From the NCBI GenBank assembly GCA_034211175.1, contig JAXHUH010000073.1, forward strand, positions 1-64,000: 64,000 nucleotides of DNA, written 5' to 3'. This document shows, in pieces, positions 34,850 through 43,251 of this stretch. Position numbers and translations under genes: made by a program. Within the stretch, counting starts at the first letter, position 1. The number at the start of each line of letters is the position of its first letter. The notes under the pieces were generated by a model, which worked only from the letters and a program-made list of their open reading frames with translations, was not told the origin of the DNA and did not search any database. The DNA comes from JAXHUH01 sp034211175 (lineage in GTDB: Bacteria > Actinomycetota > Acidimicrobiia > Acidimicrobiales > CAIXPF01).

Positions 34850-35622
34850 GCGGGGACCCCGAAGACCGCGTCGACGAGCTCTGCGGCGTCGGACGGGGTC
34901 CGCACCTCGAGCGCGACGCCGCGGTGGTCGACGGTGATGGTGAAGGCGAAGAACGTGCAGCACGCCTGCTCGGCCACGACCAGGCGGGTCAGCTCGTCGA
35001 TCGGTGCCGCCGGGACGAGCTCGAGGCGGAGGCCTCCGTCGTCGGTGCGGGACCGGTGGCGCACGTGGTCGAGGAACCGGCCCCAGTCCGCAGCGCGGTC
35101 GGGGATCTCGTCGGCGGACAGGGTGCAGGTGATGGCCGGGTCGCCCGTGGTCCCGAGCGGCACCCCCGTCGGCCGGACATCGTCGGCGTCACCGCCGTCG
35201 GATCGGCACCCGCACCCGGCGCTCATGCACGCGCACCCCTCGTCGCACGGGCCGTCGATCGGTGCGCCACCGAGGCGGGCGGCCGCGGTCTGCAGCTGCG
35301 CCGTGAGCCGCACGAGCTCGGCGCTGCGGGTGCGGGCATCGGCGATCTTGGTCGTCACCAGCGCGTGGAGCCGGGCCTGCACCGGTTCGCACTCGTCGCT
35401 GTCCCACAGCTCGACGAGGTCGGCGATCTCCTCGAGGCTGCACCCGAGCTGCTTGGCCCGGGCGATGAACCCGAGACGCTGCAGCGAACGATCGTCGTAG
35501 AGGCGGTAGCCGGCGTCGGTGCGCCCGGCCGGCTCGAGGAGGCCGTGCTGCTCGTAGTAGCGCAGCGTCGAGGCCGGGAAGCCGCTCCGCTCGGCGACCT
35601 GGCTGATGGTGAACGAGGCCAT
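34846..35622 (-). CDS. Cys-rich MerR family regulator (metal-responsive type)
   Basis: A 258-residue regulator. MerR helix-turn-helix at residues 1-70 (FTISQVAERSGFPASTLRYYEQHGLL, GYRLYDDRSLQRLGFIARAKQLGCSLEEI). Cysteines occur in AKQLGCS and SDECEPV, and a linker holds a dense cluster (CDEGCACMSAGCGC, about 128-141). The C-terminal ~100-residue domain ends VVAEQACCTFFAFTITVDHRG, with another CC pair. This architecture is known in actinobacterial MerR proteins and suggests soft-metal sensing. The promoter has a 9-bp perfect dyad. It is coupled to the MerT-like gene. Confidence 0.9.
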   Translation of the reverse strand: MASFTISQVAERSGFPASTLRYYEQHGLLEPAGRTDAGYRLYDDRSLQRLGFIARAKQLGCSLEEIADLVELWDSDECEPVQARLHALVTTKIADARTRSAELVRLTAQLQTAAARLGGAPIDGPCDEGCACMSAGCGCRSDGGDADDVRPTGVPLGTTGDPAITCTLSADEIPDRAADWGRFLDHVRHRSRTDDGGLRLELVPAAPIDELTRLVVAEQACCTFFAFTITVDHRGVALEVRTPSDAAELVDAVFGVPA

Positions 35623-35634
35623 GGGGCGACGGTA

Positions 35635-35660
35635 GACCTTCGACCCGACTCGAAGGTCAA
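35635..35660 (-). promoter_or_regulatory. MerR-type operator-promoter
   Basis: A perfect dyad GACCTTCGA (35635-35643) / TCGAAGGTC (35650-35658) with a 6-nt spacer. On the minus strand TTGACC (35660-35655) is a good -35, and the dyad fills the ~18-19-bp spacer to a weak TCTACC -10, the elongated geometry expected for MerR activation. Confidence 0.75.
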
Positions 35661-35677
35661 GGCCCGGTCGCCATCCC

Positions 35678-35987
35678 TCAGCGCGACGCGTACATGATCA
35701 CGGCCACGCCGACGAGGCAGATGGCGGCGCCGGTGAGGTCCCAGCGATCCGGTCGGAAGTCGTCCGCGACCACGCCCCAGGCCAGCGAGCCGGCGACGAA
35801 GATCCCGCCGTAGGCGGCCAGGACCCGCCCGAAGTGGTCGTCGTCCTGCAGCGTCGCCACGAAGCCGTAGGCCCCGGCAAGCTGAACGCAGCTCGACCGG
35901 AGGGCGCAGCCCGACGGCGAGCGAGGCTCAGCCGATCTCCGCGAGCGCGGCGAGGACGAACAGGGCGAGGGAGCGGCCGACGGGCAC
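35678..35987 (-). pseudogene. Broken ynfA (UPF0060) membrane protein gene
   Basis: The N-terminal part starts at GTG 35987 (VPVGRSLALFVLAALAEIG) and stops at TGA 35928-35930. The C-terminal half is intact in another frame (AYGFVATLQ, then AAYGGIFVAGSLAWGVV and DLTGAAICLVGVAVIMYASR), ending at 35678. In YnfA about 25 residues link these parts; here 58 bp of unrelated, non-multiple-of-three sequence lies between them. It is therefore a frameshifted, partly replaced gene. The C-terminal half alone has two helices and is unlikely to function. Confidence 0.8.
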
Positions 35988-36029
35988 GTCGCGACCGTAG
36001 GCGCCGGGCAGACGGGCCCGCGTCGAACC

Positions 36030-37478
36030 TCAGTCGCGATGCCTGGGCGCGCGGACGTGGAGGGGGTGGCCGAGGGCGCCGTGGGCGGCTTCGGCGATGG
36101 CCTCGGCGAGCGTCGGGTGGGCGTGGATCGTGCCGGCGACGTCCTCGAGCGTGGCGGCCATCTCCACCGCGAGCGCGGCCTCGCCGGCCAGCTCGGCGAC
36201 ACCGGGCCCGACGAGATGGATGCCGAGGACCGTGCCCTCGGCGTCGGCGACGATCTCGGCGTGGCCGAGGTCGCGACCGAGCGACAGCGCCCGACCGTTG
36301 GCGGCGAACGGGAACCGGAACGTGGTCAGCTCGGCGGTCGCTCCCGCCGCGTCCTCGCCGTCGCGATCGCCGTCGGGCCTGACGCCGACGCTGACGACCT
36401 CGGGGTCGCAGAACACGACCTGGGGGACGGCAGCGGGGGAGAACGCCGCCGGTTCGCCGCACGCAGTGGCCGCGGCGACCTCGGCCTCGGCCGTCGCCTT
36501 GTGGGCCAGCGCCGGGCCGGCGGTGACGTCGCCGATGGCCAGGATCGTCGGCGCCGCCCGGCGGTCCGGACCGACCGGGATGTAGCCGGCGCCGTCGACC
36601 TCGACACCGACCCGGGCCAGGCCGAGATCGTCGGTGTTGGGCCGCCGGCCCACCGCCATGAGCACCACCTCGGCAGCCAGTCGATGCTCGGTCCGGTCGT
36701 CGTCGCCATCGTCGCCCGCCACCTCGCGCACGACGAGGTCGGGACCGTCGAGCCCGGCGGCGGCCGTGCCGGTGAGCACGGTGACCCCGAGCTGACGCAG
36801 CCGGCGGGCAACCACCCGGCCGAGGCTGGCAGCCATCCCGGGCAGGAGCCGGTCGGCTGCCTCGACGATCGTGACCTGCGCGCCGAGCTTCGCCCATGCC
36901 GTGCCCAGCTCGAGGCCGATGTAGCCGCCACCCACCACGACGAGGCGCTCGGGCACACGGTCGAGTCGCAGGGCGGCCGTCGAATCGATGACCCGGGTCC
37001 CGTCGAACGGCAGCATCGCGAGCTCGACCGGGCGGGACCCGGTGGCCACGATGGCCTGGGAGAACTCGACGTGGGTCACCCCCTCGCCGTGGACGACCGC
37101 GGCGCGGTCGGCGCGGCTGAACCGGGCCGTGCCCTCGACGACGGTCACGCCGGCGCCGTCGAGGAGCTGGCGCACGCCACCGGTGAGCCGGCCGACGACG
37201 GCGTCCATGTGCTCGCCGACCCGGGCGAGGTCGACCTCGGCCGACACGTCGACGCCCCACGAGCCGGCCTCGTGCGCGAGCGCCGCCGTCTCGGCCACGT
37301 GGATCAGCGTCTTCGACGGGATGCAGCCGACGTTGAGGCACACCCCGCCGACGGCGTCGCGCTCGACCAGGGTCACCGACCGGCCCCGCTCCGCGACCCG
37401 GAGCGCGGCGGCGTAGCCGCCGGGACCGCCGCCGATGACGAGCACGTCGGTGGAGGTCGCGAGCTCGCCGACGACCAC
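36030..37478 (-). CDS. lpdA: Dihydrolipoyl dehydrogenase (E3)
   Basis: A 482-residue FAD flavoprotein that reoxidises lipoyl groups with NAD+. FAD motif VLVIGGGPGGYAAALRVAERG, redox disulfide GGVCLNVGCIPSK near residue 45, NAD motif VVVGGGYIGLELGTAWAKLG, second FAD motif ILAIGDVTAGPALAHKA, and catalytic HAHPTLAEAIAEA near the C-terminus. All key residues are intact. GTG start, 1 bp after the E2 stop, same operon. It serves the adjacent E2 and possibly other complexes. Confidence 0.96.
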   Translation of the reverse strand: MVVGELATSTDVLVIGGGPGGYAAALRVAERGRSVTLVERDAVGGVCLNVGCIPSKTLIHVAETAALAHEAGSWGVDVSAEVDLARVGEHMDAVVGRLTGGVRQLLDGAGVTVVEGTARFSRADRAAVVHGEGVTHVEFSQAIVATGSRPVELAMLPFDGTRVIDSTAALRLDRVPERLVVVGGGYIGLELGTAWAKLGAQVTIVEAADRLLPGMAASLGRVVARRLRQLGVTVLTGTAAAGLDGPDLVVREVAGDDGDDDRTEHRLAAEVVLMAVGRRPNTDDLGLARVGVEVDGAGYIPVGPDRRAAPTILAIGDVTAGPALAHKATAEAEVAAATACGEPAAFSPAAVPQVVFCDPEVVSVGVRPDGDRDGEDAAGATAELTTFRFPFAANGRALSLGRDLGHAEIVADAEGTVLGIHLVGPGVAELAGEAALAVEMAATLEDVAGTIHAHPTLAEAIAEAAHGALGHPLHVRAPRHRD

Positions 37479-37479
37479 G

Positions 37480-38823
37480 TCACACCTCCAGGAGCAGCAG
37501 GGTCGGATCGGCGACGCCGGCCATCACGTGGCGATGGAACGCCGTCGACAGGTCGCCGTCGATCAACCGGTGGTCGACGGCGATGCTCACCGGGAGGACG
37601 GGACGGACGGCGAGCTCACCGTCGACGACCCACGGTCGGGGCGCGGCGGCGCCGAACCCGACGATCGCCACCTGGGGCGGCACGATCAGCGGCGCGGCGT
37701 AGCGCCCGCCGAGGCTGCCGTAGTTGGTGATGGTGGCGGTGCCGCCCCGCATCTCGTCGGGCCCGAGCGACCCGCCGCGGGCGGCGTCGGTGAGCCGGGC
37801 GATCTCGGCGGCGAGGCTTCCCAGGCCGCGGCGGTCGGCGTGGCGGACCACCGGGACGACGAGGCCGTGGGGCGAGGCGACGGCGATGCCGACGTGGACG
37901 TCGGGGTGGACGGTGATCGTGCCGGCCTCGGGGTCGATGCTGGCGTTGACCAGTGGGAACGCCCGCAGCGCCCGGGCGACGGCCTTCACGAAGAACGCCA
38001 GCGGCGTCAGGCGCTGTGCCGCGGCGCCGCCCTCGTCCCGGAGCCGCGCCCGGGCGGCGAGCAGCTCCGTGGCGTCGAGGTCGTCGTGGGCCCAGATGTG
38101 GGGGATCTCGCTCCACGCCCGCGCCATGTTGGCGGCAGTCACCCGGCGCACGCCGCGCAGCGGGTGGGTGCCCGGTTCCATCTGGCCGAGCCCGGTCCCG
38201 GCCGGCGCCGCGGCGCCCACGGCCGGCTCGCCCGGCGGGACAGGCGCCGCCGGCGTGTCGCCGGTCGTGGGGGAGGGAGCCGCCGGGGCGGACGGGGCCG
38301 CCGGCGCCTCCGCGGCGGCCTCGACGTCGGTCCGCAGGATCCGACCGCCGGGCCCCGTGCCCTCGACCGTGTGCAGCTCCACCCCGAGCTCGACCGCCCG
38401 CTTGCGGGTGGCGGGTGACGCCTTCGGGCGACGCACGCCGCCACTCGACGGGGCCGACGGCGCCGACGCTGACGGTGCCGTCCCGGGCGCTGCCGTCGCC
38501 GCGTCGGCTGTGTTGTCCGCCGGGCCCGTCCCGTCCGCCGGCTGCGCGATGTCCGCCGCCGGCGCCGGTGGGGTCGAGGGCGCCCGGCCGTCGTCGATCT
38601 CGAACAGCACGTCGCCGACCCGGGCCAGGTCGCCGGGAGCGAACGCGAGGCGGTTGACCGTGCCCGCGGTCGGGGACGGGAGCTGGGTCTGGGACTTGTC
38701 GGTCAGCACCTCGACGACCGGTTGGTCGCGCTCCACCCGCTCGCCCTCGCCGACGAGCCACTCGACGATCTCGGCCTCCTCGAGGCCCTCGCCGATGTCG
38801 GGCAGACGGAACTCGACGGCCAT
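37480..38823 (-). CDS. 2-oxoacid dehydrogenase E2 (dihydrolipoamide acyltransferase)
   Basis: A 447-residue E2. One lipoyl domain (residues ~1-78, lipoylated Lys in LTDKSQTQL), Pro/Ala-rich linker, E3/E1-binding domain (~160-200, KASPATRKRAVELGVELHTVEGTGPGGRI), second linker, and the catalytic CoA-acyltransferase domain (~235-447) with the active-site VDHRLIDGDLST. The DKSQ lipoyl motif is of the branched-chain 2-oxoacid type rather than the DKA type. GAGGAG precedes ATG 38823. E3 follows 1 bp downstream; no E1 genes are present nearby, so E1 must be encoded elsewhere. Confidence 0.94.
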   Translation of the reverse strand: MAVEFRLPDIGEGLEEAEIVEWLVGEGERVERDQPVVEVLTDKSQTQLPSPTAGTVNRLAFAPGDLARVGDVLFEIDDGRAPSTPPAPAADIAQPADGTGPADNTADAATAAPGTAPSASAPSAPSSGGVRRPKASPATRKRAVELGVELHTVEGTGPGGRILRTDVEAAAEAPAAPSAPAAPSPTTGDTPAAPVPPGEPAVGAAAPAGTGLGQMEPGTHPLRGVRRVTAANMARAWSEIPHIWAHDDLDATELLAARARLRDEGGAAAQRLTPLAFFVKAVARALRAFPLVNASIDPEAGTITVHPDVHVGIAVASPHGLVVPVVRHADRRGLGSLAAEIARLTDAARGGSLGPDEMRGGTATITNYGSLGGRYAAPLIVPPQVAIVGFGAAAPRPWVVDGELAVRPVLPVSIAVDHRLIDGDLSTAFHRHVMAGVADPTLLLLEV

Positions 38824-38939
38824 CGCCGCTCCTCGCTGATCCGGCCGGCCCGCAGGGCGCGGCGGTCGGGTTGGGGCGAGTCCGACGGTACGCCATCGGT
38901 GCACACCGCGCCGGTGCGCTGTCTACCCTCGCGTCCACG

Positions 38940-40184
38940 ATGGTTGCGACGAACCACCCGCCCACGAACGATCGGGTCCGAAACGACCGGCTCCCGAACG
39001 ACCGGATCACGCGCCACGGCGACCGTGTCCCCGCGGCCGGTCCCGCGCCCGGTGATGGGCCCTCGTTGCGCATCGGCCCGCTGGTGGTCGACCCGCCGGT
39101 GGTGCTCGCCCCGATGGCCGGCGTGACCAACGCGCCGTTCCGGACGTTGTGCCGGCGCTTCGGGGCCGGGCTGTACGTGAGCGAGATGGTGACCGCCCGC
39201 GGCCTCGTCGAGGGCAACGACAAGACCAAGCGCATCGGCGAGTTCTGGCCCGGGGAATCACCCCGGAGCATCCAGATCTACGGCGTCGACCCGATCGTCG
39301 TCGGCGAGGCCGTGCGCCGTCTCGTCGCCCCCGACGACCCGGCGGCCGCGGTCGACCACGTCGACCTCAACTTCGGCTGCCCGGCCACGAAGGTGACCCG
39401 CAAGGGCGGCGGCGCCGCGCTGCCGGTGCGGCGCCACCTGCTCCGGGCGATCATCCGGGCCGCGGTCACCGCCGCCGGTGACGTGCCGGTCACCGCCAAG
39501 TTCCGCACCGGCGTCGACGAGGAGCTGCTGACCTACGTCGAGTCGGGCCGCATCGCCCAGGACGAGGGCTGCGCCGCCGTTGCGCTCCACGGCCGCACCG
39601 CCGCCCAGCTCTACAGCGGTCGCGCCGACTGGTCCGCCATCGCCAGGTTCAAGGAGGCGGTCACCGAGGTCCCCGTCCTCGGCAACGGCGACATCTGGGA
39701 GGCGTCCGATGCGCTGCGCATGGTCGCCGAGACCGGCTGCGACGGCGTCGTCGTCGGGCGCGGCTGCCTCGGCCGCCCGTGGCTGTTCGGCCAGCTCGCC
39801 GCGGCGTTCGCCGGCGAGGAGGTCGAGCCGATGCCCCGCCTCGGGCCGGTGGTCGACACGCTGATCGAGCACGCCGACCTGCTCGTCGAGTGGATGGGCC
39901 ACGACCGGGCCATGCGCGACGTGCGCAAGCACATCGCCTGGTACACGAAGGGCTACCCGATCACCGGTGAGGTTCGCCGCCGGCTCATGGAGGTCACGCG
40001 GCGCGACGAGCTGGTCGAGCTGCTCGCCACGCTCGACCGGACCGTGACCGTCGATCCGAACTCGATCCGCGCGCCGCGGGCGAAGCGCAGCGGCCGCCAG
40101 AAGGTGACGCTGCCCCACCGTTGGGTCGAGGACCGCGACGACCCGACCCCGCTCGAGTCCGACCTGGTCGTCTCCGGCGGCTGA
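38940..40184 (+). CDS. dusB: tRNA-dihydrouridine synthase, DusB-like
   Basis: A 414-residue FMN enzyme that reduces uridine in tRNA D-loops. TIM barrel with LAPMAGVTNAPFRTLCRRFGA, ESPRSIQIYGVDP, catalytic Cys in LNFGCPATKVTRKGGGAALP, Lys in VTAKFRTGVDEE, HGRTAAQLYSGRADW, GNGDIWEASDALRM and VVVGRGCLGRPWLF. The helical C-terminal domain begins near MGHDRAMRDVRKHIAWYTKG. The first ~45 residues are a disordered, Asn/Asp/Arg repeat-like extension (DRVRNDRLPNDRITRHGDRV). A TACCCT box lies 9-10 nt before the ATG. It is divergent from the E2-E3 operon. Confidence 0.93.
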   Translation: MVATNHPPTNDRVRNDRLPNDRITRHGDRVPAAGPAPGDGPSLRIGPLVVDPPVVLAPMAGVTNAPFRTLCRRFGAGLYVSEMVTARGLVEGNDKTKRIGEFWPGESPRSIQIYGVDPIVVGEAVRRLVAPDDPAAAVDHVDLNFGCPATKVTRKGGGAALPVRRHLLRAIIRAAVTAAGDVPVTAKFRTGVDEELLTYVESGRIAQDEGCAAVALHGRTAAQLYSGRADWSAIARFKEAVTEVPVLGNGDIWEASDALRMVAETGCDGVVVGRGCLGRPWLFGQLAAAFAGEEVEPMPRLGPVVDTLIEHADLLVEWMGHDRAMRDVRKHIAWYTKGYPITGEVRRRLMEVTRRDELVELLATLDRTVTVDPNSIRAPRAKRSGRQKVTLPHRWVEDRDDPTPLESDLVVSGG

Positions 40185-40389
40185 CCGGCCGGGCGCGTCG
40201 TCGCCCGTCCCGTGGGTCGGCCACCGGGTCGACGCGGGCTCCGTGGGGTGACACCGCCGCCGTTCAGGGTGGTCGTCGCTGGTCGCAGGGGTACCGTGGG
40301 TCGGGCGGGCGTCGGGCGGAACGGGCCGGCGGCGATGCCTGCGGCCCGGACGACACTGGCGGAGCGGGCATGGCGAAAGGCCGAGGCGG

Positions 40390-41217
40390 ATGACGGTTCC
40401 GGCGGACGGAGGTCTGTCCAAGAAGGGCGGCCCGAGGGCGTGGTGGGCGGTAGGTGCCGCTGCGGTGCTGGTCGCCGCGGTGATCATCGGCACCCTGGTG
40501 CTGACCGACGACGACGACAAGGAGATCGTGGCGTCGGACCAGTCGACGACGTCGAGCTCCACCAGCTCGACCTCGTCGTCGAGCACGAGCTCGACGAGCG
40601 TCGCGGACACCTCGACGACGGTCCCGGCCGACACGACCACCTCCCTGGACACGACCGACACGACCGGAGCCGAGCTCGACACCTCCACCGTCGTGTTCCC
40701 CGACCCGGACACCGCCGAGCGCTTCGACGACCCGGTCGCCGCGACGCAGGCGTTCGCCACCGGGGTCATCGGCTTCACCGACCCGGTCCTCGGCGCGTAC
40801 GTCGCCGGGCCCGACAGCGCCGGCGTGGTCGAGGTCCGTCCCGCGGCCGACGGCCCGGTCACCACGGTGTCGATCGTCGAGCTCGCAGACGGCAACTGGT
40901 GGGTCCAGCAGGCGACGACCGAGAACATCGTCCTCGACGAGCCGACGCCGGCGGCCACGATCACGTCGCCGGTCACCCTGGCCGGCTCGGCGCTCGCCTT
41001 CGAGGGCACGGTCCAGGTCGCGCTGTGGGAGCGCGGCGGCGCCGCGCCGCTGGCCGAGACGTTCGTGACCGGCGGTGGCGACGCCATGGCCCCGTTCGAG
41101 GGCACGCTCGAGTTCCCGGCGCCGACCTCCACCGACGGCATGCTCGTCCTGTCGACGGAGTCCGCGGAGGACGGCTCGGTCCTCGAGGCGGTCGTCGTCA
41201 AGGTGGGCTTCGGCTGA
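40390..41217 (+). CDS. Membrane-anchored Gmad2 domain protein
   Basis: A 275-residue surface protein. Short cytosolic N-terminus, one membrane helix (residues ~17-40), a Ser/Thr-rich linker (~50-85, mostly SSTSSTS type) likely spanning the cell wall, then a beta-rich domain and a C-terminal Gmad2 immunoglobulin-like domain (ATITSPVTLAGSALAFEGTVQVALWERGG onward, ending ESAEDGSVLEAVVVKV). Gmad2 occurs in germination and lipoprotein-like cell-surface proteins. GAGGCGG precedes the ATG. Binding partner unknown. Confidence 0.85.
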   Translation: MTVPADGGLSKKGGPRAWWAVGAAAVLVAAVIIGTLVLTDDDDKEIVASDQSTTSSSTSSTSSSSTSSTSVADTSTTVPADTTTSLDTTDTTGAELDTSTVVFPDPDTAERFDDPVAATQAFATGVIGFTDPVLGAYVAGPDSAGVVEVRPAADGPVTTVSIVELADGNWWVQQATTENIVLDEPTPAATITSPVTLAGSALAFEGTVQVALWERGGAAPLAETFVTGGGDAMAPFEGTLEFPAPTSTDGMLVLSTESAEDGSVLEAVVVKVGFG

Positions 41218-41318
41218 GCGGCCGTGCTCGCCGTCGACGACGTCGCACATCGTGATGACCAGCGGTGTTACGCGCGCATCGCGGTCACGTTGCCCCGTGG
41301 AATCCGCCCGGCGGGCGG

Positions 41319-41324
41319 TACCGT
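41319..41324 (+). promoter_or_regulatory. -10 box, leaderless promoter
   Basis: TACCGT lies 6 nt before the GTG at 41331, and no ribosome-binding site is present. Confidence 0.6.
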
Positions 41325-41330
41325 CGAATT

Positions 41331-41924
41331 GTGCTCACGCTCAGTGACATAGGGGATCTGCAGTGGCTCGACCACACGGGTGAGGCGACGCTCGACGGCG
41401 ACCGACTCGTGCTGCGCGCCGGGCCGCGGACCGACTGGTTCTCGGACCCGTGCGGCGCGACCCGCCTGACGAGCGCACCGGCGCTCGTGCGCGAGGTGAC
41501 CGAGGACTTCATGCTCTCGGCCCGGGTCACGCCCGAGCTCGCCGAGACCTACGACGCCGGGGTGCTGTTCCTCCACCAGAACGAGGACAGCTGGGCCAAG
41601 CTGTGCCTCGAGCGGTCGCCGACGGGCCGGCCGACGATCGTCTCGGTCGTCACCCGGGGCCTCTCCGACGACTGCAACGGGCCCTCCTACGACATCGAGG
41701 CGGTGTGGTTGCGCATCGCCCGCCTCGGCGACGCCTATGCGTTCCACCACTCGCTCGACGGCGAGACGTGGGAGCTGACCCGGCTGTTCACGCTGGCCGA
41801 CCCGGAGTCGACGACCAGAGTCGGCTTCCTCGCCCAGACGCCGCTCGGCGCGGAGTCGACCACGGTGTTCGACGCGATCCGCTATCGCGCCGGCACCCTC
41901 GTCGACGTCCGCTCCGGCATCTGA
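41331..41924 (+). CDS. DUF1349 (concanavalin-like) protein
   Basis: A 197-residue beta-sandwich protein of the DUF1349 family. Typical stretches are LRAGPRTDWFSDP near the N-terminus, EDFMLSARVTPELAETYDAGVLFLHQNEDSWAKLCLE, IVSVVTRGLSDDCNGPSY and VWLRIARLGDAYAFHHSLDGETWELTRLF. The family is thought to bind carbohydrates or act with glycoside hydrolases, but no activity is proven. GTG start 6 nt after TACCGT. It converges on the ADH gene with a 73-bp repeat element between them. Confidence 0.87.
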   Translation: MLTLSDIGDLQWLDHTGEATLDGDRLVLRAGPRTDWFSDPCGATRLTSAPALVREVTEDFMLSARVTPELAETYDAGVLFLHQNEDSWAKLCLERSPTGRPTIVSVVTRGLSDDCNGPSYDIEAVWLRIARLGDAYAFHHSLDGETWELTRLFTLADPESTTRVGFLAQTPLGAESTTVFDAIRYRAGTLVDVRSGI

Positions 41925-41941
41925 TCCTCCGGCTCCTGCAC

Positions 41942-42014
41942 CCGCCCGTTCTGGCCTGCGCCGGTCTCGTGAACGCCCTGGTGGCGTCGTGGGCCGTGTA
42001 GACCAGATCGGGCG
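41942..42014. repeat. 73-bp inverted-repeat element, copy A
   Basis: It begins CCGCCCGTTCTGGCCTGC and ends GTAGACCAGATCGGGCG, so its ends are imperfect reverse complements. A related 73-bp sequence on the other strand lies at 45027-45099. Shared internal blocks are CCGGTC, GAACGCCC and GTAGACCAGA. Both copies sit between convergent genes. Confidence 0.75.
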
Positions 42015-42037
42015 AGCCTCGGCGGGCGTTCAGCGCA

Positions 42038-43072
42038 TCACGGCTCGACGAGCACCTTGAGGGCGCTGCGGTCGTCCATCGACCGGTAGCCGTCGGCCAC
42101 CTCGTCGAGGCCGACGGTGCGGTCGAAGACCCGTCCGGGCTGGACGGTGCCGTCGAGGACCGACGGGAGCAGCTCCTCGATGTAGGCCCGTGCCGGGCAC
42201 GGTCCGCCGGTGAGGGTGATGTTGTGGCCGAAGAGGCTGGCGAACCCGACGCCGGCCTCCTCGTACTGGGGCACGCCGACCCGGCTGATCACGCCGCCGG
42301 GCCGGACGACGCCGACCGCCTGCTCGTAGGCCGGCATGTGGCCGACCGCCTCCAGCACGGTGTGGGTGCCGTCGCCGCCGGTCAGCTCACGGACCTTCTC
42401 GATGCCCTCCTCGCCGCGCTCGGCGACCACGTCGGTGGCGCCGAACGCACGGCCGAGGTCGGTGCGGTCGGTGTGGCGGCCCATGAGGATGATCCGCTCG
42501 GCGCCCAGGCGCTTCGCGCTCAGCACGGCGAGCAGTCCGACGGCGCCGTCACCGATCACGGTGACGGTGGTGTCCGGCCCGACACCGGCGCGGACCGCGG
42601 CGTGGTGGCCGGTCGGGTACACGTCGGACAGCGTGAGCAGCGACGGGAACAGCGCCGGATCGGCGGACGGGGTCTTCACGAGGGTGCCATCGGCGAACGG
42701 GACGCGGATCGCCTCGGCCTGGGCCCCACCGGCGCCGCCCGCGGCCCAGAAGCCGCCGTGGCGACACGACGTGTGCAGCCCCTCGTGGCAGAACTCGCAG
42801 GTGCCGTCGGAGAAGGCGAACGGGGCGATCACGAAGTCGCCGGCCTTCACGGTCGACACGTCGCTGCCGGTCTCCTCGACGACGCCGATGAACTCGTGGC
42901 CCATCGGGACGCCCGGCCCGTCCGCCGGCATCGAGTGGTAGGGGTGCAGGTCGCTGCCGCAGACGCAGGCCCGCACGATCCGCACCAGCGCGTCGGTCGC
43001 CAGCTCCAGCTTCGGGTCGGGGACGTCCTCGACACGGACGTCGCCGGCGCCGTACATCAGGGTTGCTCGCAT
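42038..43072 (-). CDS. Zinc-dependent alcohol dehydrogenase (MDR)
   Basis: A 344-residue zinc MDR enzyme. Catalytic zinc site: Cys in ACVCGSDLHPYH and the GHEFIGVVEE glutamate/histidine. The structural zinc loop is abbreviated (CEFCHEGLHTSCRHGG, four Cys). Cofactor motif VTVIGDGAVGLLAVLSAKRLGAERI. The DGTCEFCHEG and GGFWAAGGAGGAQAEAIRVPFADGTLVKTP segments resemble glutathione-independent formaldehyde/threonine-type dehydrogenases. It is divergent from an XRE/MmyB-like regulator with a dyad between them, so probably controlled by it. Substrate unknown. Confidence 0.91.
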   Translation of the reverse strand: MRATLMYGAGDVRVEDVPDPKLELATDALVRIVRACVCGSDLHPYHSMPADGPGVPMGHEFIGVVEETGSDVSTVKAGDFVIAPFAFSDGTCEFCHEGLHTSCRHGGFWAAGGAGGAQAEAIRVPFADGTLVKTPSADPALFPSLLTLSDVYPTGHHAAVRAGVGPDTTVTVIGDGAVGLLAVLSAKRLGAERIILMGRHTDRTDLGRAFGATDVVAERGEEGIEKVRELTGGDGTHTVLEAVGHMPAYEQAVGVVRPGGVISRVGVPQYEEAGVGFASLFGHNITLTGGPCPARAYIEELLPSVLDGTVQPGRVFDRTVGLDEVADGYRSMDDRSALKVLVEP

Positions 43073-43198
43073 GGGAGGGGTTCGCCTCTTCGGTCTCGCG
43101 TTCGGGTCGCGTCACGATCGGGTGCGGTGCGCGGGGATCGGACGCCGTGCCCCCCACCTTCGGGCCGGCGGGGCGTCGCGGGAAGGTCACGTCGATAC

Positions 43199-43215
43199 AG
43201 GTACTGCCAGTGCCT
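43199..43215. promoter_or_regulatory. XRE/MmyB-type palindrome
   Basis: AGGTACTG-C-CAGTGCCT: 8-bp arms with one mismatched pair around a central C. It lies just upstream of where the -35 of the regulator promoter (-10 at 43239) is expected, and about 127 bp before the divergent ADH start. Confidence 0.65.
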
Positions 43216-43238
43216 CCCGCTCCGGCACCGACCGTTCG

Positions 43239-43244
43239 TACCCT
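43239..43244 (+). promoter_or_regulatory. -10 box of the XRE regulator gene
   Basis: TACCCT lies 7 nt before the GTG at 43252. Confidence 0.55.
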
Positions 43245-43251
43245 CGGAGAC

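Noticed and set aside
38946..39030. Short Asn-Asp-Arg repeats at the DusB N-terminus as a separate repeat element
   Set aside because: The units are short and imperfect and are part of the disordered N-terminal extension; no copies occur elsewhere in the window.
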